Positions 33,340 to 42,907 of a stretch of 64,000 nucleotides of DNA are shown in pieces. A model generated the notes under the pieces. That model searched no databases. It saw only the letters and a list, made by a program, of their open reading frames with translations, and was not told where the DNA came from. Numbering within the stretch: the first letter of the stretch is position 1; each line of letters starts with the position of its first letter. Location of the stretch: the NCBI RefSeq assembly GCF_022829725.1, contig NZ_JAKSYG010000027.1:1-64000 (forward strand), in the 5' to 3' direction. The stretch comes from Methylobacterium sp. E-005. Lineage in GTDB: Bacteria > Pseudomonadota > Alphaproteobacteria > Rhizobiales > Beijerinckiaceae. The position numbers and the translations under genes are program-made.

Positions 33340-34610
33340 GCCTCGCCCTGGGATGCGTCGCCGACGACTACACGGGGGCCTCGGACCTCGCCAACACGCT
33401 GACAAAGGCAGGCCTGCGCACCATCCAGACCATCGGCGTGCCGGCCGATGACCGCGCCCTGCCGGAGGCCGACGCGGTGGTGGTCGCCCTCAAGAGCCGC
33501 TCGATCCCGGCCGATCAGGCCGTGGCACGTTCCCGCGAGGCGGAGGCCTGGCTGCGGGCGCGGGGCGCCGCCCACGTGATGTTCAAGGTCTGCTCGACCT
33601 TCGACTCGACCGACGCCGGCAATATCGGCCCCGTGATGGATGCCCTGCGGGCGGAGGCCGGCGAAGCGATCGCCCTCGTCACGCCGGCTTTCCCCGAGAC
33701 GGGGCGCAGCGTCTATCAGGGCAACCTGTTCGTGGGCGCCGTGCCGCTGAACGAGAGCCCGCTCAAGGACCACCCGCTCAACCCGATGCGGGACGCCAAC
33801 CTCGTGCGCGTGCTCGCCCGGCAGAGCGCGAGCCCGGTCGGCCTGATCGACACCGCCACGGTCGCCAAGGGCGCCGAGGCCGTGGCGGCCCGTCTCGATG
33901 CGCTCGCCCAGGAGGGCAAGGGCGCCGCCATCGCGGATGCGATCTTCGACAGCGACCTCGAAGTGCTCGGCCGGGCGATCGTCGGCCGAAAATTCTCGGT
34001 GGGCGCCTCCGGCCTCGGGCTCGGCCTTGCCCGCGCGCTGGCGGACGATGGGCGCGGCACGCGAGACGCCGCCGGCGCTGCCGTCGGCGAGCCGGTGGGG
34101 GGAGCCTCCGCGTGCCTGGCCGGAAGCTGCTCGCAGGCGACGCTCCAGCAGGTCGACGCTGCGGAAAAAATCATGCCGGTGCTGCGCCTTGACCCGGCGC
34201 GGCTGCTGGCCGGCGCCGACGTGGTCGCCGAGGCCCTGGCCTTCGCCGAGGAACGCCTCGCCGCCGGCCCGGTGCTGATCGCCACCTCGGCGGCGCCCGA
34301 GGCGGTGCGGGCGCTCCAGGCGCAGCACGGGGTCGATGCGGCCGGTCACGCCATCGAGGCGGCTTTGGCCGCGATCGCGGAGGGCCTCGTCGCCCGCGGG
34401 GTACGCCGGCTCGTGGTGGCGGGCGGCGAGACCTCGGGGGCGGTGGTCGACCGGTTGGGGCTCACCGCCTTCCTGCTCGGCCCGGAGATCGCCGCGGGTG
34501 TTCCGGTCCTGCGCACGGCGGGCCGGCCCGAGCCGATGCTGCTCGCCCTGAAATCCGGTAATTTCGGCGGCGCCGACTTCTTCGGCCGCGCCCTCGACAT
34601 GATGCGGTGA
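33336..34610 (+). CDS. otnK: 3-oxo-tetronate kinase (DUF1537 family), 424 aa
   Basis: An acid-sugar kinase of the four-carbon acid sugar kinase family (formerly DUF1537) that phosphorylates 3-oxo-tetronate at C4 with ATP. LGCVADDYTGASDLANTLTK is the N-terminal substrate-binding signature (DDxTGA). VTPAFPETGRSVYQGNLFVG and NESPLKDHPLNPM are typical, and the C-terminal nucleotide-binding domain holds VRRLVVAGGETSGAVVDRLG. It is translationally coupled to otnI. Length is normal for OtnK. Confidence 0.93.
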   Translation: MSLALGCVADDYTGASDLANTLTKAGLRTIQTIGVPADDRALPEADAVVVALKSRSIPADQAVARSREAEAWLRARGAAHVMFKVCSTFDSTDAGNIGPVMDALRAEAGEAIALVTPAFPETGRSVYQGNLFVGAVPLNESPLKDHPLNPMRDANLVRVLARQSASPVGLIDTATVAKGAEAVAARLDALAQEGKGAAIADAIFDSDLEVLGRAIVGRKFSVGASGLGLGLARALADDGRGTRDAAGAAVGEPVGGASACLAGSCSQATLQQVDAAEKIMPVLRLDPARLLAGADVVAEALAFAEERLAAGPVLIATSAAPEAVRALQAQHGVDAAGHAIEAALAAIAEGLVARGVRRLVVAGGETSGAVVDRLGLTAFLLGPEIAAGVPVLRTAGRPEPMLLALKSGNFGGADFFGRALDMMR

Positions 34611-34613
34611 AGG

Positions 34614-34757
34614 GGATTCCAAAGGGACCCCGTCCCTTTGGTGGGGTGCTGGGGTGAAACCTCGGCGTGCGGATCCTGGACACCCGTGCGGGGGCCAGGA
34701 TCCGTACAGCAGGGCTCTGCCCTGCACCCGCCAAAGGACGCGTCCTTTGGGATCCCA
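34614..34757. repeat. Intergenic repeat family A, copy 2
   Basis: Contains AAAGGGACCCCGTCCCTTT, an internal GGATCCTGGAC / GGCCAGGATCC pair, GGGCTCTGCCCTGCACCC and AAAGGACGCGTCCTTT. It shares these modules with 21318-21437 and 57465-57586. It sits between otnK and denD. Confidence 0.7.
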
Positions 34758-34779
34758 TGACGTTTTTCGGGAGGATTTC

Positions 34780-35757
34780 ATGCACGCCCTGATTCTCGGC
34801 GCCGCCGGCATGATCGGCCGCCGCCTCGTGGACGCCCTGGTGAAGGACGGCCGGGTCGGCGGGCAGCCGCTCACCGCCCTCACCCTGCTCGACGTGGTAC
34901 CGCCCGCGGCGCCGGAGGGATTCTCCGGCGCGGTCCGGGCCGAGGCCGCCGACCTCACGGCGCCCGGCGCCGCCGAGGCCGCTATCGCCGAGCGGCCGGG
35001 GGTGATCTTCCACCTCGCCGCCGTGGTCTCGGGCGAGGCCGAGGCCAATCCCGAACTCGGCTACCGGGTCAATCTCGACGGCACCCGCCTGCTCCTCGAC
35101 GCGATCCGCGCGGCCAACGCGGCGGACGGCTATCGGCCGAAGCTGGTCTTCACCTCGTCGCTCGCGGTGTTCGGGCCGCCCTTCCCCAAGGTCATTCCGG
35201 ACGACTTCATCCTGCGTCCTGCGTCCTCGTACGGCGTGCAGAAGGCGATGGGTGAGCTGATGCTCGCCGACTACGCGCGGCGCGGTTTCCTCGACGGGAT
35301 CGGCCTGCGGCTGCCGACCATCTGCGTGCGGCCGGGCAAGCCCAACAAGGCGGCCTCGGGCTTCTTCTCGGGGATCATCCGTGAGCCGCTCGCCGGCCAG
35401 GAGGCGATCCTGCCGGTGCCCGATACGGTGCGGCACTGGTTCGCCAGCCCCGCCGCGGCGGTGGGCTTCCTCATCCACGCGGCAGGGCTCGACCTCGCGG
35501 CGATCGGCCCGCGGATCAGCCTGACCATGCCGGGCGTCTCCGCGACGGTGGCGGAGGAGATCGAGGCCCTGCGCCGGGCGGCGGGCGACAAGGCCGTGGC
35601 GCTGATCCGGCGCGCGCCCGACGCCACGATCGCGCGGATCGTCGGCTCCTGGCCGGAGGCGTTCGAGCCGGAAGCGGCGTTGGCCCTGGGCTTCCGGGCG
35701 GATGCATCCTTCGACGCGATCGTGGCCCAGCATGTGGCCGAGTTCCACGGCGGCTGA
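34780..35757 (+). CDS. denD: D-erythronate dehydrogenase, 325 aa
   Basis: A short-chain-type NAD(P)-dependent epimerase/dehydratase-family enzyme; DenD oxidises D-erythronate directly to 3-oxo-tetronate, bypassing OtnI. HALILGAAGMIGRRLVDAL is the GxxGxxG cofactor motif, IFHLAAVVSGEAEANPELGY is characteristic of DenD-like proteins, LVFTSSLAVFG has the catalytic Ser, and SSYGVQKAMGELMLADYARR the Tyr-xxx-Lys. The ATG at 34780 follows GGGAGGA at 4-5 bp. With ltnD it gives two entry routes into one OtnK/OtnC pathway. Confidence 0.9.
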   Translation: MHALILGAAGMIGRRLVDALVKDGRVGGQPLTALTLLDVVPPAAPEGFSGAVRAEAADLTAPGAAEAAIAERPGVIFHLAAVVSGEAEANPELGYRVNLDGTRLLLDAIRAANAADGYRPKLVFTSSLAVFGPPFPKVIPDDFILRPASSYGVQKAMGELMLADYARRGFLDGIGLRLPTICVRPGKPNKAASGFFSGIIREPLAGQEAILPVPDTVRHWFASPAAAVGFLIHAAGLDLAAIGPRISLTMPGVSATVAEEIEALRRAAGDKAVALIRRAPDATIARIVGSWPEAFEPEAALALGFRADASFDAIVAQHVAEFHGG

Positions 35758-35782
35758 GCCTCAGGGCCGATTGGCCACCCTG

Positions 35783-37075
35783 TTAATCATCGGCGCCGGC
35801 GTAGAAGCTCTCCACGCCGATGCCCTCTTCCTGCATCAGCCGGGCGCGGGCGCGCAGCTTCTCGGTCTCGCTCTTGAGCTGGCCGCAGGCTGCCAGGATG
35901 TCCCGGCCGCGGGGCGTGCGCACCGGCGAGGCGTAGCCGGCGTTGAACACGATCTCGGAGAAGCGCTCGATCCGGTCCCAGTCGGAGCACTCGTAGCGGC
36001 TGCCCGGCCAGGGGTTGAACGGGATCAGGTTGATCTTGGCCGGAATGCCCTTGAGCAGGCGCACCAGCTCCCGCGCATCCGCGTCCGAATCGTTGACGCC
36101 CTTCAGCATCACGTACTCGAAGGTGATCCTGCGGGCATTGTTCAAGCCCGGATAGGCCCGGCAGGCGGCGAGCAGCTCGGCGATCGGGTACTTGCGGTTC
36201 AGCGGCACCAGCTCGTCGCGCAGGTCGTCGCGCACGGCGTGCAGCGAGATCGCCAGCATGGCGTTGGCCTGCTCGCCGAGCCGGGGGATCTGCGGCACCA
36301 CCCCCGAGGTCGAGACCGTGATCCGCCGCCGGGACAGGGCGAGGCCCTCCTGGTCCGACATCACCCCCACCGCGTCGACCACGGCGTCGAGGTTGTAGAG
36401 GGGCTCGCCCATGCCCATGAACACGATGTTGGTCACGAGCCGGCCGACCTCGCCGGAGCCGCCGGCGTCGCGGCTCGGCATCTGGCCGGGCCAGTCGCCG
36501 AGCTCGTCCCGGGCGGTAACGAGCTGCTGCACGATCTCGGCCGACGAGAGGTTGCGCACGAGGCGCTGCGTGCCGGTGTGACAGAACGAGCAGGTGAGCG
36601 TGCAGCCGACCTGGGAGGACACGCAGAGCGTGCCGCGGTCCGGCCCGGGTATGTAGACGCACTCGATCTCGGCGCCGCGGTTGTGCTCCTGCCGGTTGGT
36701 CGGGGCCATGCGCAGCAGCCATTTGCGGGTGCCGTCGCGGGAGACCTGCCGGTTCGCAACTTCCGGCCGCTCCAGGGTGAAGTGCTCGGCGAGCTGCGCC
36801 TTCAGGGCCTTGCCGACATTGGTCATTTCGGCGAAGTCGGACGCCCCGCGGAAATTGACCCAGTGCCAGAGCTGGCCGGCGCGCATCCGGCTCTCGCGCT
36901 CGGGCACGCCCATGCCGATGAGCTGCGCCTTGAGGGCCTCGCGGGTCAGGCCGACCAGCGATGGGCGGCGCCCGGGCAGCGCCTCGGGGAGAAAATCGGG
37001 CGCCTTTTCGATCGCGGCATCGGCCGCGCGGGCGCTGTCGAGCGACGGCGTCGCCATGGCGTTCAAACGATCCAT
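35783..37075 (-). CDS. rlmN: Dual-specificity 23S rRNA/tRNA adenine-C2 methyltransferase RlmN, 430 aa
   Basis: A radical-SAM methyltransferase that methylates A2503 of 23S rRNA and A37 of some tRNAs. The [4Fe-4S] motif is Cys158-xxx-Cys162-xx-Cys165 in [35 protein letters not shown] is the SAM-binding GGE-like segment, [19 protein letters not shown] is conserved, and a C-terminal Cys in [12 protein letters not shown] is the methyl-accepting or resolving residue. ATGs at 37075 and 37057 are both possible. Confidence 0.96.
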   Translation of the reverse strand: MDRLNAMATPSLDSARAADAAIEKAPDFLPEALPGRRPSLVGLTREALKAQLIGMGVPERESRMRAGQLWHWVNFRGASDFAEMTNVGKALKAQLAEHFTLERPEVANRQVSRDGTRKWLLRMAPTNRQEHNRGAEIECVYIPGPDRGTLCVSSQVGCTLTCSFCHTGTQRLVRNLSSAEIVQQLVTARDELGDWPGQMPSRDAGGSGEVGRLVTNIVFMGMGEPLYNLDAVVDAVGVMSDQEGLALSRRRITVSTSGVVPQIPRLGEQANAMLAISLHAVRDDLRDELVPLNRKYPIAELLAACRAYPGLNNARRITFEYVMLKGVNDSDADARELVRLLKGIPAKINLIPFNPWPGSRYECSDWDRIERFSEIVFNAGYASPVRTPRGRDILAACGQLKSETEKLRARARLMQEEGIGVESFYAGADD

Positions 37076-37156
37076 ACGATTGGAAAGGGTCTGATATAGG
37101 CGATCCCGCCGGCGAATGCGAATGCGCGCCGGCGACAGCTGACCCCACGGAGAGCC

Positions 37157-37813
37157 ATGGCGACCGACACGCAGGCCGGGCAGGCGATCTACAACCCGCG
37201 GACGCTGCAGATCTACGACCTCGTCGTGCTGCGCCTGTCGAACCCGCTGATCTGGCGCTGCCCGACGGCGCGGATCCTGGACCTCTACGACCGGCACGCC
37301 GGCGTGGCGCATTGCGATGTCGGGGTCGGGACCGGTTGGTATCTCGACCGGTGCCGCTTCCCCACCCCGGCGCCGCGCATCGGCCTGATGGACCTCAACG
37401 CTGACAGCCTCGCCTTCGCGGCCGGTCGGATCGCGCGCTACCGGCCCGAGACCTACCGGGTCGACGTGCTCGGCGCCCCGGTCAGCGGCCTCGCGCCGTT
37501 CGACTCGATCGGGATGACCTACCTGCTGCACTGCCTGCCGGGGGACATCGCCGCGAAGGCCAAGGCCTTCGACACTTTGCGCCCATGGCTGGCCGATGAC
37601 GGCGTGGTGTTCGGCGCCACGATCCTGTCGGGGGGCGTCCCGACCACGGCCGCGGCGCGGGCGCTGATGCGGGTCTACAACCGCAAGGGGGTGTTCTCGA
37701 ACGCGGCCGACACCCTGCCGGACCTGCGCGCAGCGCTGGAGCGGCGCTTTCGATCGGTGGAGATCACGGTCGTCGGCTGCGTCGCGCTGTTCGTGGCGCG
37801 GGAACCGCGTTGA
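37157..37813 (+). CDS. Class I SAM-dependent methyltransferase, 218 aa
   Basis: A Rossmann-fold methyltransferase of unknown substrate. [20 protein letters not shown] is motif I (VGxGTGxxLD), [19 protein letters not shown] is motif II with the acidic residue for SAM ribose, and [16 protein letters not shown] is motif IV. It is divergent from rlmN, 81 bp between starts. No partner suggests a specific pathway. Confidence 0.85.
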   Translation: MATDTQAGQAIYNPRTLQIYDLVVLRLSNPLIWRCPTARILDLYDRHAGVAHCDVGVGTGWYLDRCRFPTPAPRIGLMDLNADSLAFAAGRIARYRPETYRVDVLGAPVSGLAPFDSIGMTYLLHCLPGDIAAKAKAFDTLRPWLADDGVVFGATILSGGVPTTAAARALMRVYNRKGVFSNAADTLPDLRAALERRFRSVEITVVGCVALFVAREPR

Positions 37814-37883
37814 TCCATGCGCCGCACCCACGAAAAAGGGCGCCCGCAGGCGCCCTCATCCAACGTCACAAGTCCCAAAAAAA

Positions 37884-38222
37884 TCAGGCGGCGGCGGTCT
37901 TCACCGGGATGCCCTTCTCGGACAGGAAGGTCTGCAGCTCGCCCGACTGGAACATCTCGCGGGTGATGTCGCAGCCGCCGACGAACTCGCCCTTCACGTA
38001 GATCTGCGGGATGGTCGGCCAGTTCGAGAAGGCCTTGATGCCCTCGCGAATGCCCTGATCGGCCAGGACGTTCACGCCCTTGAACGGCACGCCGAGGTAG
38101 TTGAGGATCTGCACCACCTGCCCCGAGAAGCCGCATTGCGGCATCTGCGGCGTGCCCTTCATGAACACCACCACGTCCTGGGAGGCGATCTCGTTCTGGA
38201 TGGTCGTGTTAGCGTCGGTCAT
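37884..38222 (-). CDS. grxD: Monothiol glutaredoxin, Grx4/GrxD type, 112 aa
   Basis: A CGFS monothiol glutaredoxin that binds and transfers [2Fe-2S] clusters, commonly in complex with BolA. VVVFMKGTPQMPQCGFSGQV carries Cys30 in CGFS. NWPTIPQIYVKGEFVGGCDI and the adjacent residues form the glutathione-binding TVP-like loop (TIP) and GG.D. A BolA gene lies about 560 bp upstream on the same strand with a DUF29 gene between, the usual alphaproteobacterial neighbourhood. Confidence 0.95.
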   Translation of the reverse strand: MTDANTTIQNEIASQDVVVFMKGTPQMPQCGFSGQVVQILNYLGVPFKGVNVLADQGIREGIKAFSNWPTIPQIYVKGEFVGGCDITREMFQSGELQTFLSEKGIPVKTAAA

Positions 38223-38261
38223 CGCTCTGTCCTTGTTCGTCGGTCGTATGTGAGGTCTGAG

Positions 38262-38756
38262 TCAGCGGCGCGCAACCGATGTAGCGATCGTACGAAATGC
38301 GCGCTCTATGTCGAAAGTCTCGGTCAGCAGATCCTCAGGACGGATCGGGCAGGCCTCCGGCAGCCCCGGCAGCAGCGCGTTTCCAGAGGCACCGAGACCA
38401 GCCTCGGCCGCCGTGACGGCGGATTTCCAAATCCTGCTCCAGTTCAGCCTTTGCCGCATCGATGCTTCGTAGGTGTTCCAGGCGGTGATCTGGAAGGTCG
38501 CGATCTCCTCCCGCCAGTGAAGGCTGGCCGGCGCGAGCGGGGCGGATGCGCGCTTGAGGAGGTGGGCAAGCGTCTGGATCAACAGCCCCTCGACGGCCCG
38601 CAGATGCGAACGCCCCACGCTCTCGATCTCCTCGGCAACGTTCTCCCAATCGACCGCGTTCGACAGCTCAGGCCGTTCAGCCAGCGCGCGCAGGGCCGCC
38701 GCCTGCTCCTCGGCCCAGGTCACGATGTCGTCGTCGTAGAGACTCGGTCGGTCCAT
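38262..38756 (-). CDS. DUF29-family protein, 164 aa
   Basis: A DUF29 domain protein of unknown function. SLYDDDIVTWAEEQAAALRA, VDWENVAEEIESVGRSHLRA and the WREEIATFQ / WKSAVTAAEAG segments match the family's helical pattern ('YE.DF..W...Q...LR..d.d..ni.EEIE..G'). The ATG at 38756 begins the homology. It sits between bolA and grxD on the same strand, possibly in one transcript, though no link to Fe-S metabolism is known. Confidence 0.85.
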   Translation of the reverse strand: MDRPSLYDDDIVTWAEEQAAALRALAERPELSNAVDWENVAEEIESVGRSHLRAVEGLLIQTLAHLLKRASAPLAPASLHWREEIATFQITAWNTYEASMRQRLNWSRIWKSAVTAAEAGLGASGNALLPGLPEACPIRPEDLLTETFDIERAFRTIATSVARR

Positions 38757-38779
38757 CGGGAGCGCTCCCGCCAGAAGGC

Positions 38780-39016
38780 TCAATCCTGCGGGACACCCGT
38801 GGTCAGCGCAAGGGCGTGGAGCACGCCGCCCATCCGGCCCTGGAGGGCGCCGTAGACCATCTGGTGCTGCGCCACCCGGGTCTTGCCCTTGAAGGCCGTC
38901 GACAGGACCGTCGCAGCGTAATGGTCGCCGTCGCCCGCGAGGTCGCGGATCTCCACCAGCGCGTCCGGCAGGGCCTCGCGGATCATGCGCTCGATCTCGC
39001 CCGCATCCATCGGCAT
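38780..39016 (-). CDS. bolA: BolA family protein, 78 aa
   Basis: A small BolA-fold protein. IERMIREALPDALVEIRDLA, DHYAATVLSTAFKGKTRVAQ and HQMVYGALQGRMGGVLHALA cover the family's beta-alpha core with the FxG.s.v..Hr/q..Y signature and a C-terminal His-Ala-Leu. BolA proteins pair with CGFS glutaredoxins to handle [2Fe-2S] clusters, which fits grxD downstream. ATGs at 39043, 39016 and 39010 are in frame; 39016 is chosen as nearest the homology. Confidence 0.92.
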   Translation of the reverse strand: MPMDAGEIERMIREALPDALVEIRDLAGDGDHYAATVLSTAFKGKTRVAQHQMVYGALQGRMGGVLHALALTTGVPQD

Positions 39017-39037
39017 CGGGAAACTCCTGGGGTCGAG

Positions 39038-39081
39038 CATCATCCCGAAAGGTGGTCGCCGGCTTTCGGAAGAGATGATGC
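39038..39081. repeat. Intergenic hairpin repeat family C, copy 2
   Basis: GCATCATCCCGAAAG, then GCCGGCTTTCGG, then GATGATGC, closely matching 10374-10417. It lies between the bolA start and the purL terminator. Confidence 0.75.
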
Positions 39082-39082
39082 G

Positions 39083-39135
39083 AAAACAACGATCTGGGGC
39101 ATCGGACCGGACCTGGATCCGGTTCGATGCCCCAG
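39083..39135 (-). terminator. Rho-independent terminator of purL
   Basis: Arms 39094-39111 and 39118-39135 form an 18-bp stem with one mismatch and a 6-nt loop (CCTGGA). The hairpin starts 5 bp after the purL stop on the minus strand and is followed by GTTGTTTT. The form and position are those of an intrinsic terminator. Confidence 0.75.
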
Positions 39136-39139
39136 GGGT

Positions 39140-41365
39140 TCAGGACGCCGGCGCGGCCGGCTGGCTCGCCATGTAGGCGGGCAGCCAGCCCTCGTGAGCG
39201 GCGGTCAGGTCGGCCAGCGATATGGTCTCGCCGCCCGGCAGGGTCAAACGGTCGGCGCCCGCAACGCCGATCGACGCCGCCGTCACGCCCTGGGCCGCCG
39301 CGGCCGAGAGGAGGTCTGTGGCTGCCTCCGGCCGCACGGCCAGCAGGTAGCGGCCCTGGTCCTCGCCGAACAGGTAGGCGTGGGGCGGAAGGTCCACCGG
39401 CACGTCGGAGAGTGCCGCGCCGATCCGGCCCGCCATCGCCATCTCGGCGAGCGCCACCGCGAGGCCGCCATCCGCGAGGTCGTGGACCGTATCGACGGTG
39501 CCCGCCTGGATCAGGCCGCGGACGAAGTCGCCGTTGCGGCGCTCCAGGGCGAGGTCGACCGGCGGCGGCGCGCCCGCCTCGCGGCCCTCGATCACCGACA
39601 GGTAGCTCGACTGGCCGAGCCAACCCTCGCTCGCCCCGATCAGCACCAGCACGTCGCCTTCGCGCTTGAGGGCGATGGTGGCGTGGCGCGCCACGTCGTC
39701 CAGCACGCCGACGCCGCCGATGGTCGGGGTCGGCAGGATGCCGACGCCGTTGGTCTCGTTGTAGAGCGAGACGTTGCCCGACACGACCGGGAAGTCCAGC
39801 GCCCGGCAGGCCTCGCCGATGCCCTGGAGGCAGCCGACGAGCTGACCCATCACCTCGGGCTTTTCCGGGTTGCCGAAGTTCAGGTTGTCGGTGATGGCGA
39901 GCGGCTTGGCGCCGACCGCGGTGATGTTGCGCCACGCCTCGGCCACGGCCTGACGGCCGCCCTCGACCGGGTCGGCCTCGCAGTAGCGGGGAGTCACATC
40001 GCAGGTGAGGGCAAGGCCCTTCGGCCCGTCCTCGACCCGCACGATGGCGGCGTCGCCGCCTGGCTTCTGGACGGTGTTGCCCAGGATGAAGTGGTCGTAC
40101 TGTTCGAAGACCCAGCGCTTGGAGGCGAGGTCGGGTGAGCCGACGAGGCGCTTCAGCGCGTCTGTGAGCGAGGCCGGGGCCGGAACCTCGGCGGCCGCGA
40201 TCACCGGCTGATGCGTATTGGCGAGATGCGGCCGGTCGTAGAGCGGGGCCTCGTCGCCCAGCTCCTTGATCGGCAGGTCGGCCACGGTCTCACCGTGCCA
40301 CTTGATGACGAAGCGCAGCGTGTCGGTGGTCCGGCCGATCACCGCGAAGTCGAGGCCCCACTTCACGAAAATCGCCTCGGCCTCGGCCTCCATGCCGGGC
40401 TTGAGCACCATGAGCATGCGCTCCTGGCTCTCCGAGAGCATCATCTCGTAGGGGGTCATGCCCTCCTCGCGGGCCGGCACCTTGTCGATGTCGAGCTCGA
40501 CGCCGAGGTCGCCCTTGGCACCCATCTCCACCGCCGAGCAGGTCAGGCCCGCCGCGCCCATGTCCTGAATGGCGATGACCGCGCCCGAGGCCATCAGTTC
40601 CAGGCAGGCTTCCAGCAGCAGCTTCTCCGCGAAGGGGTCGCCGACCTGCACGGTCGGACGCTTCGATTCGGTGGCCTCGTCGAACTCGGCCGACGCCATG
40701 GTGGCGCCGTGGATGCCGTCGCGGCCGGTCTTGGAGCCGAGATAGACGATCGGGTTCCCGATTCCGGCGGCGGCCGCGTAGAAGATGCCGTCGGTGCGGG
40801 CGAGGCCCACCGCCATGGCGTTGACCAGGATGTTGCCGTCGTAGCGCTTGTGGAAGCCGGTCAGGCCCCCGACGGTCGGCACGCCGAAGGAATTGCCGTA
40901 GCCGCCGACGCCCGCGACGACGCCCGAGACGAGGCTGCGGGTGCGCGGATGGTCTGGAGCGCCGAAGCGCAGGGCGTTGAGCGCCGCGATCGGCCGCGCG
41001 CCCATGGTGAAGACGTCGCGCAGGATGCCGCCGACCCCGGTCGCCGCGCCCTGATAGGGCTCGATGTAGCTCGGGTGGTTGTGGCTCTCCATCTTGAAGA
41101 CGCAGGCATGGCCGTCGCCGATATCGATGACGCCCGCGTTCTCGCCCGGCCCCTGGATCACCCACGGCGCCGAGGTCGGCAGCCCGCGCAGGTGCTTGCG
41201 GGAGGACTTGTAGGAACAATGCTCGTTCCACATCGCCGAGACGATGCCGAGCTCGGTCAGCGTCGGGTCGCGCCCGATCAGGCCGCGGAAGCGCGCGTAC
41301 TCGTCGGGCGTCAGGCCGTGCTGGGCCACGAGTTCGGGGGTGATCGGAACGTCGTTGCGGAACAT
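39140..41365 (-). CDS. purL: Phosphoribosylformylglycinamidine synthase subunit PurL, 741 aa
   Basis: The synthetase subunit of FGAM synthase (purine biosynthesis step 4), working with PurQ glutaminase and PurS. The 741-aa length is the small PurL type. [40 protein letters not shown] and GGILRD are the conserved N-terminal ATP/FGAR-binding segments; [20 protein letters not shown] and [20 protein letters not shown] are typical. No internal stop or frameshift is seen. purS and purQ are not adjacent within the window. A strong terminator follows. Confidence 0.97.
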   Translation of the reverse strand: MFRNDVPITPELVAQHGLTPDEYARFRGLIGRDPTLTELGIVSAMWNEHCSYKSSRKHLRGLPTSAPWVIQGPGENAGVIDIGDGHACVFKMESHNHPSYIEPYQGAATGVGGILRDVFTMGARPIAALNALRFGAPDHPRTRSLVSGVVAGVGGYGNSFGVPTVGGLTGFHKRYDGNILVNAMAVGLARTDGIFYAAAAGIGNPIVYLGSKTGRDGIHGATMASAEFDEATESKRPTVQVGDPFAEKLLLEACLELMASGAVIAIQDMGAAGLTCSAVEMGAKGDLGVELDIDKVPAREEGMTPYEMMLSESQERMLMVLKPGMEAEAEAIFVKWGLDFAVIGRTTDTLRFVIKWHGETVADLPIKELGDEAPLYDRPHLANTHQPVIAAAEVPAPASLTDALKRLVGSPDLASKRWVFEQYDHFILGNTVQKPGGDAAIVRVEDGPKGLALTCDVTPRYCEADPVEGGRQAVAEAWRNITAVGAKPLAITDNLNFGNPEKPEVMGQLVGCLQGIGEACRALDFPVVSGNVSLYNETNGVGILPTPTIGGVGVLDDVARHATIALKREGDVLVLIGASEGWLGQSSYLSVIEGREAGAPPPVDLALERRNGDFVRGLIQAGTVDTVHDLADGGLAVALAEMAMAGRIGAALSDVPVDLPPHAYLFGEDQGRYLLAVRPEAATDLLSAAAAQGVTAASIGVAGADRLTLPGGETISLADLTAAHEGWLPAYMASQPAAPAS

Positions 41366-41551
41366 GCGGCGGTCTCGGCGAAAAGCGGCCCGTCCGGGAG
41401 GACGCGTGCCGCGGCGAGCCCGGACCGGGCCGGGATCGAGGTTGCCCCGGCTCTAGAGCGGAAGCGCCCGCCCTGGCAACATCCGCCGGTATTCCGGCGC
41501 GCGGGCTCCCCAGGCGCGGCGTGACCGGGCGCAGGGTCCTGCTGCCGGTGG

Positions 41552-42715
41552 TCAGAGGCTGGGCTGGCGGGGCGGCACGTGTGTGAGGTCGCTCTCCCGG
41601 CCCATGGACGCGAGGACGTGGACCGGTTCGGGCCCCGTCATCAGGTCGAGATAGTCGAAGCCATGGACGCTCTGGCTCGCCATGAGCAGCTGAAAATGCA
41701 TCTGGAACAGGTTCCACTGGCGGCGGCGCACGTCGGTGCCCGTGATCAAGTCGTTGATCATCACCCCGAGCACGGCGGGGCGTCCGGGATCCGGCGGGGT
41801 GAGATCGCAGGCGGCCAGGGGATTCTGCCCGTGGATCGACAGCCAGTCCCACGGGGCGCGCACATCGATCCAGCCGACCTGCCGCGCCCGCCCGAAGCGC
41901 AGGAGCGCGGCGCGGAAACCCTGGGCGGCGCGATCCAGGCCGAGCCAGGGGATGACGCTGCCGATGCTCACGAAGCTGACCGGCGTGCCGCGGGTGCCGA
42001 AACCGGGATCGCGGGTGAGCACCCGGTCCAGCACCTCGATCCCGAGGAAGCTCGACGAGGAATGCCCGACCACCACCACCTCGTCAGCCTCGCCCTCGGC
42101 GGCGCGGATACGGGCCGCGAAGGCGTCGAGACGCGGCGCGACCTCCGGCGCCCGGCCGGCCGCGTAGGCGTGGGTGAAGGCGGTATCGTCCACGAGGTGG
42201 GGGACATAGAGGGGCTTGCCGCGGGTCGCCCGCACCAGCACGCCCAGGATCCCATAGGCCAGGGGCGGTACCGCCAGCAGGGGCCAGGGCTGCAGCGCGG
42301 CCGGTGCCAGACCGGCGAGGCACGCCGCGAGGGTGAGGCTGAGGAGGACCAGCGCGAGATAGATCGCGTGGACGCCGAAGATCACCGTGGAGAAGCGCCA
42401 TCCCTCCCGCCGCAGGCCGGACGCGTAGCCCGAGCGCCACAGCCGCCAGAGCAGAACCGGGACGCCCCGGAGGCGCGCCCAGTCGGGTTGCGGGAAGCGC
42501 GCGCGGACAATGTCCTCCCAGCGCAGCAGGACATAGCGCGTGGTGACGCCGCGCGACTGCACGGTCCAGGCGAGTTCGAGCCCGTCCGCCGAGCGGACCG
42601 GGTCGCCGATTGCGATCTCGGCGCCGCGCCGGGACGCGGTGAGGCGTGCCTCGCGGCGGAACAGGCCCCAGTAGGTCTCGGGATCCCGCGGGTCGAAGCC
42701 CGGCAGATAGAACAC
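41552..42715 (-). CDS. Membrane-anchored alpha/beta-hydrolase-like protein, 387 aa
   Basis: No exact family is recalled. Two membrane segments lie at about residues 110-160 (AIYLALVLLSLTLAACLAGL, LLAVPPLAYGILGVLV). A C-terminal hydrolase-like domain contains VVVVGHSSSSFLGIEVLDRV, a nucleophile-elbow-like GHSSSS in place of GxSxG, followed by WIDVRAPWDWLSIHGQNPL. FYLPGFDPRDPETYWGLF at the N-terminus is distinctive. The start is GTG at 42715, so more upstream residues are possible. It may be a lipase or esterase of the envelope, but the altered elbow makes activity uncertain. Confidence 0.7.
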   Translation of the reverse strand: MFYLPGFDPRDPETYWGLFRREARLTASRRGAEIAIGDPVRSADGLELAWTVQSRGVTTRYVLLRWEDIVRARFPQPDWARLRGVPVLLWRLWRSGYASGLRREGWRFSTVIFGVHAIYLALVLLSLTLAACLAGLAPAALQPWPLLAVPPLAYGILGVLVRATRGKPLYVPHLVDDTAFTHAYAAGRAPEVAPRLDAFAARIRAAEGEADEVVVVGHSSSSFLGIEVLDRVLTRDPGFGTRGTPVSFVSIGSVIPWLGLDRAAQGFRAALLRFGRARQVGWIDVRAPWDWLSIHGQNPLAACDLTPPDPGRPAVLGVMINDLITGTDVRRRQWNLFQMHFQLLMASQSVHGFDYLDLMTGPEPVHVLASMGRESDLTHVPPRQPSL

Positions 42716-42907
42716 GATCCGCGAGGTCAGAGCCTGCGACCCGGAGGGGCGGGATTGGATCTCGGTCGCGTCTGGATCGACGTGGAGCGCGGTATCGGCG
42801 GCGGGCGCGGAAACGGAAATGATGTGTCCGATCGATTCGGTTGGGGGGCGCTCTGCCTACACGAAGCGGTTCGCTGCGCCGAGGATGACGATTCCCGACC
42901 CGCCGGC

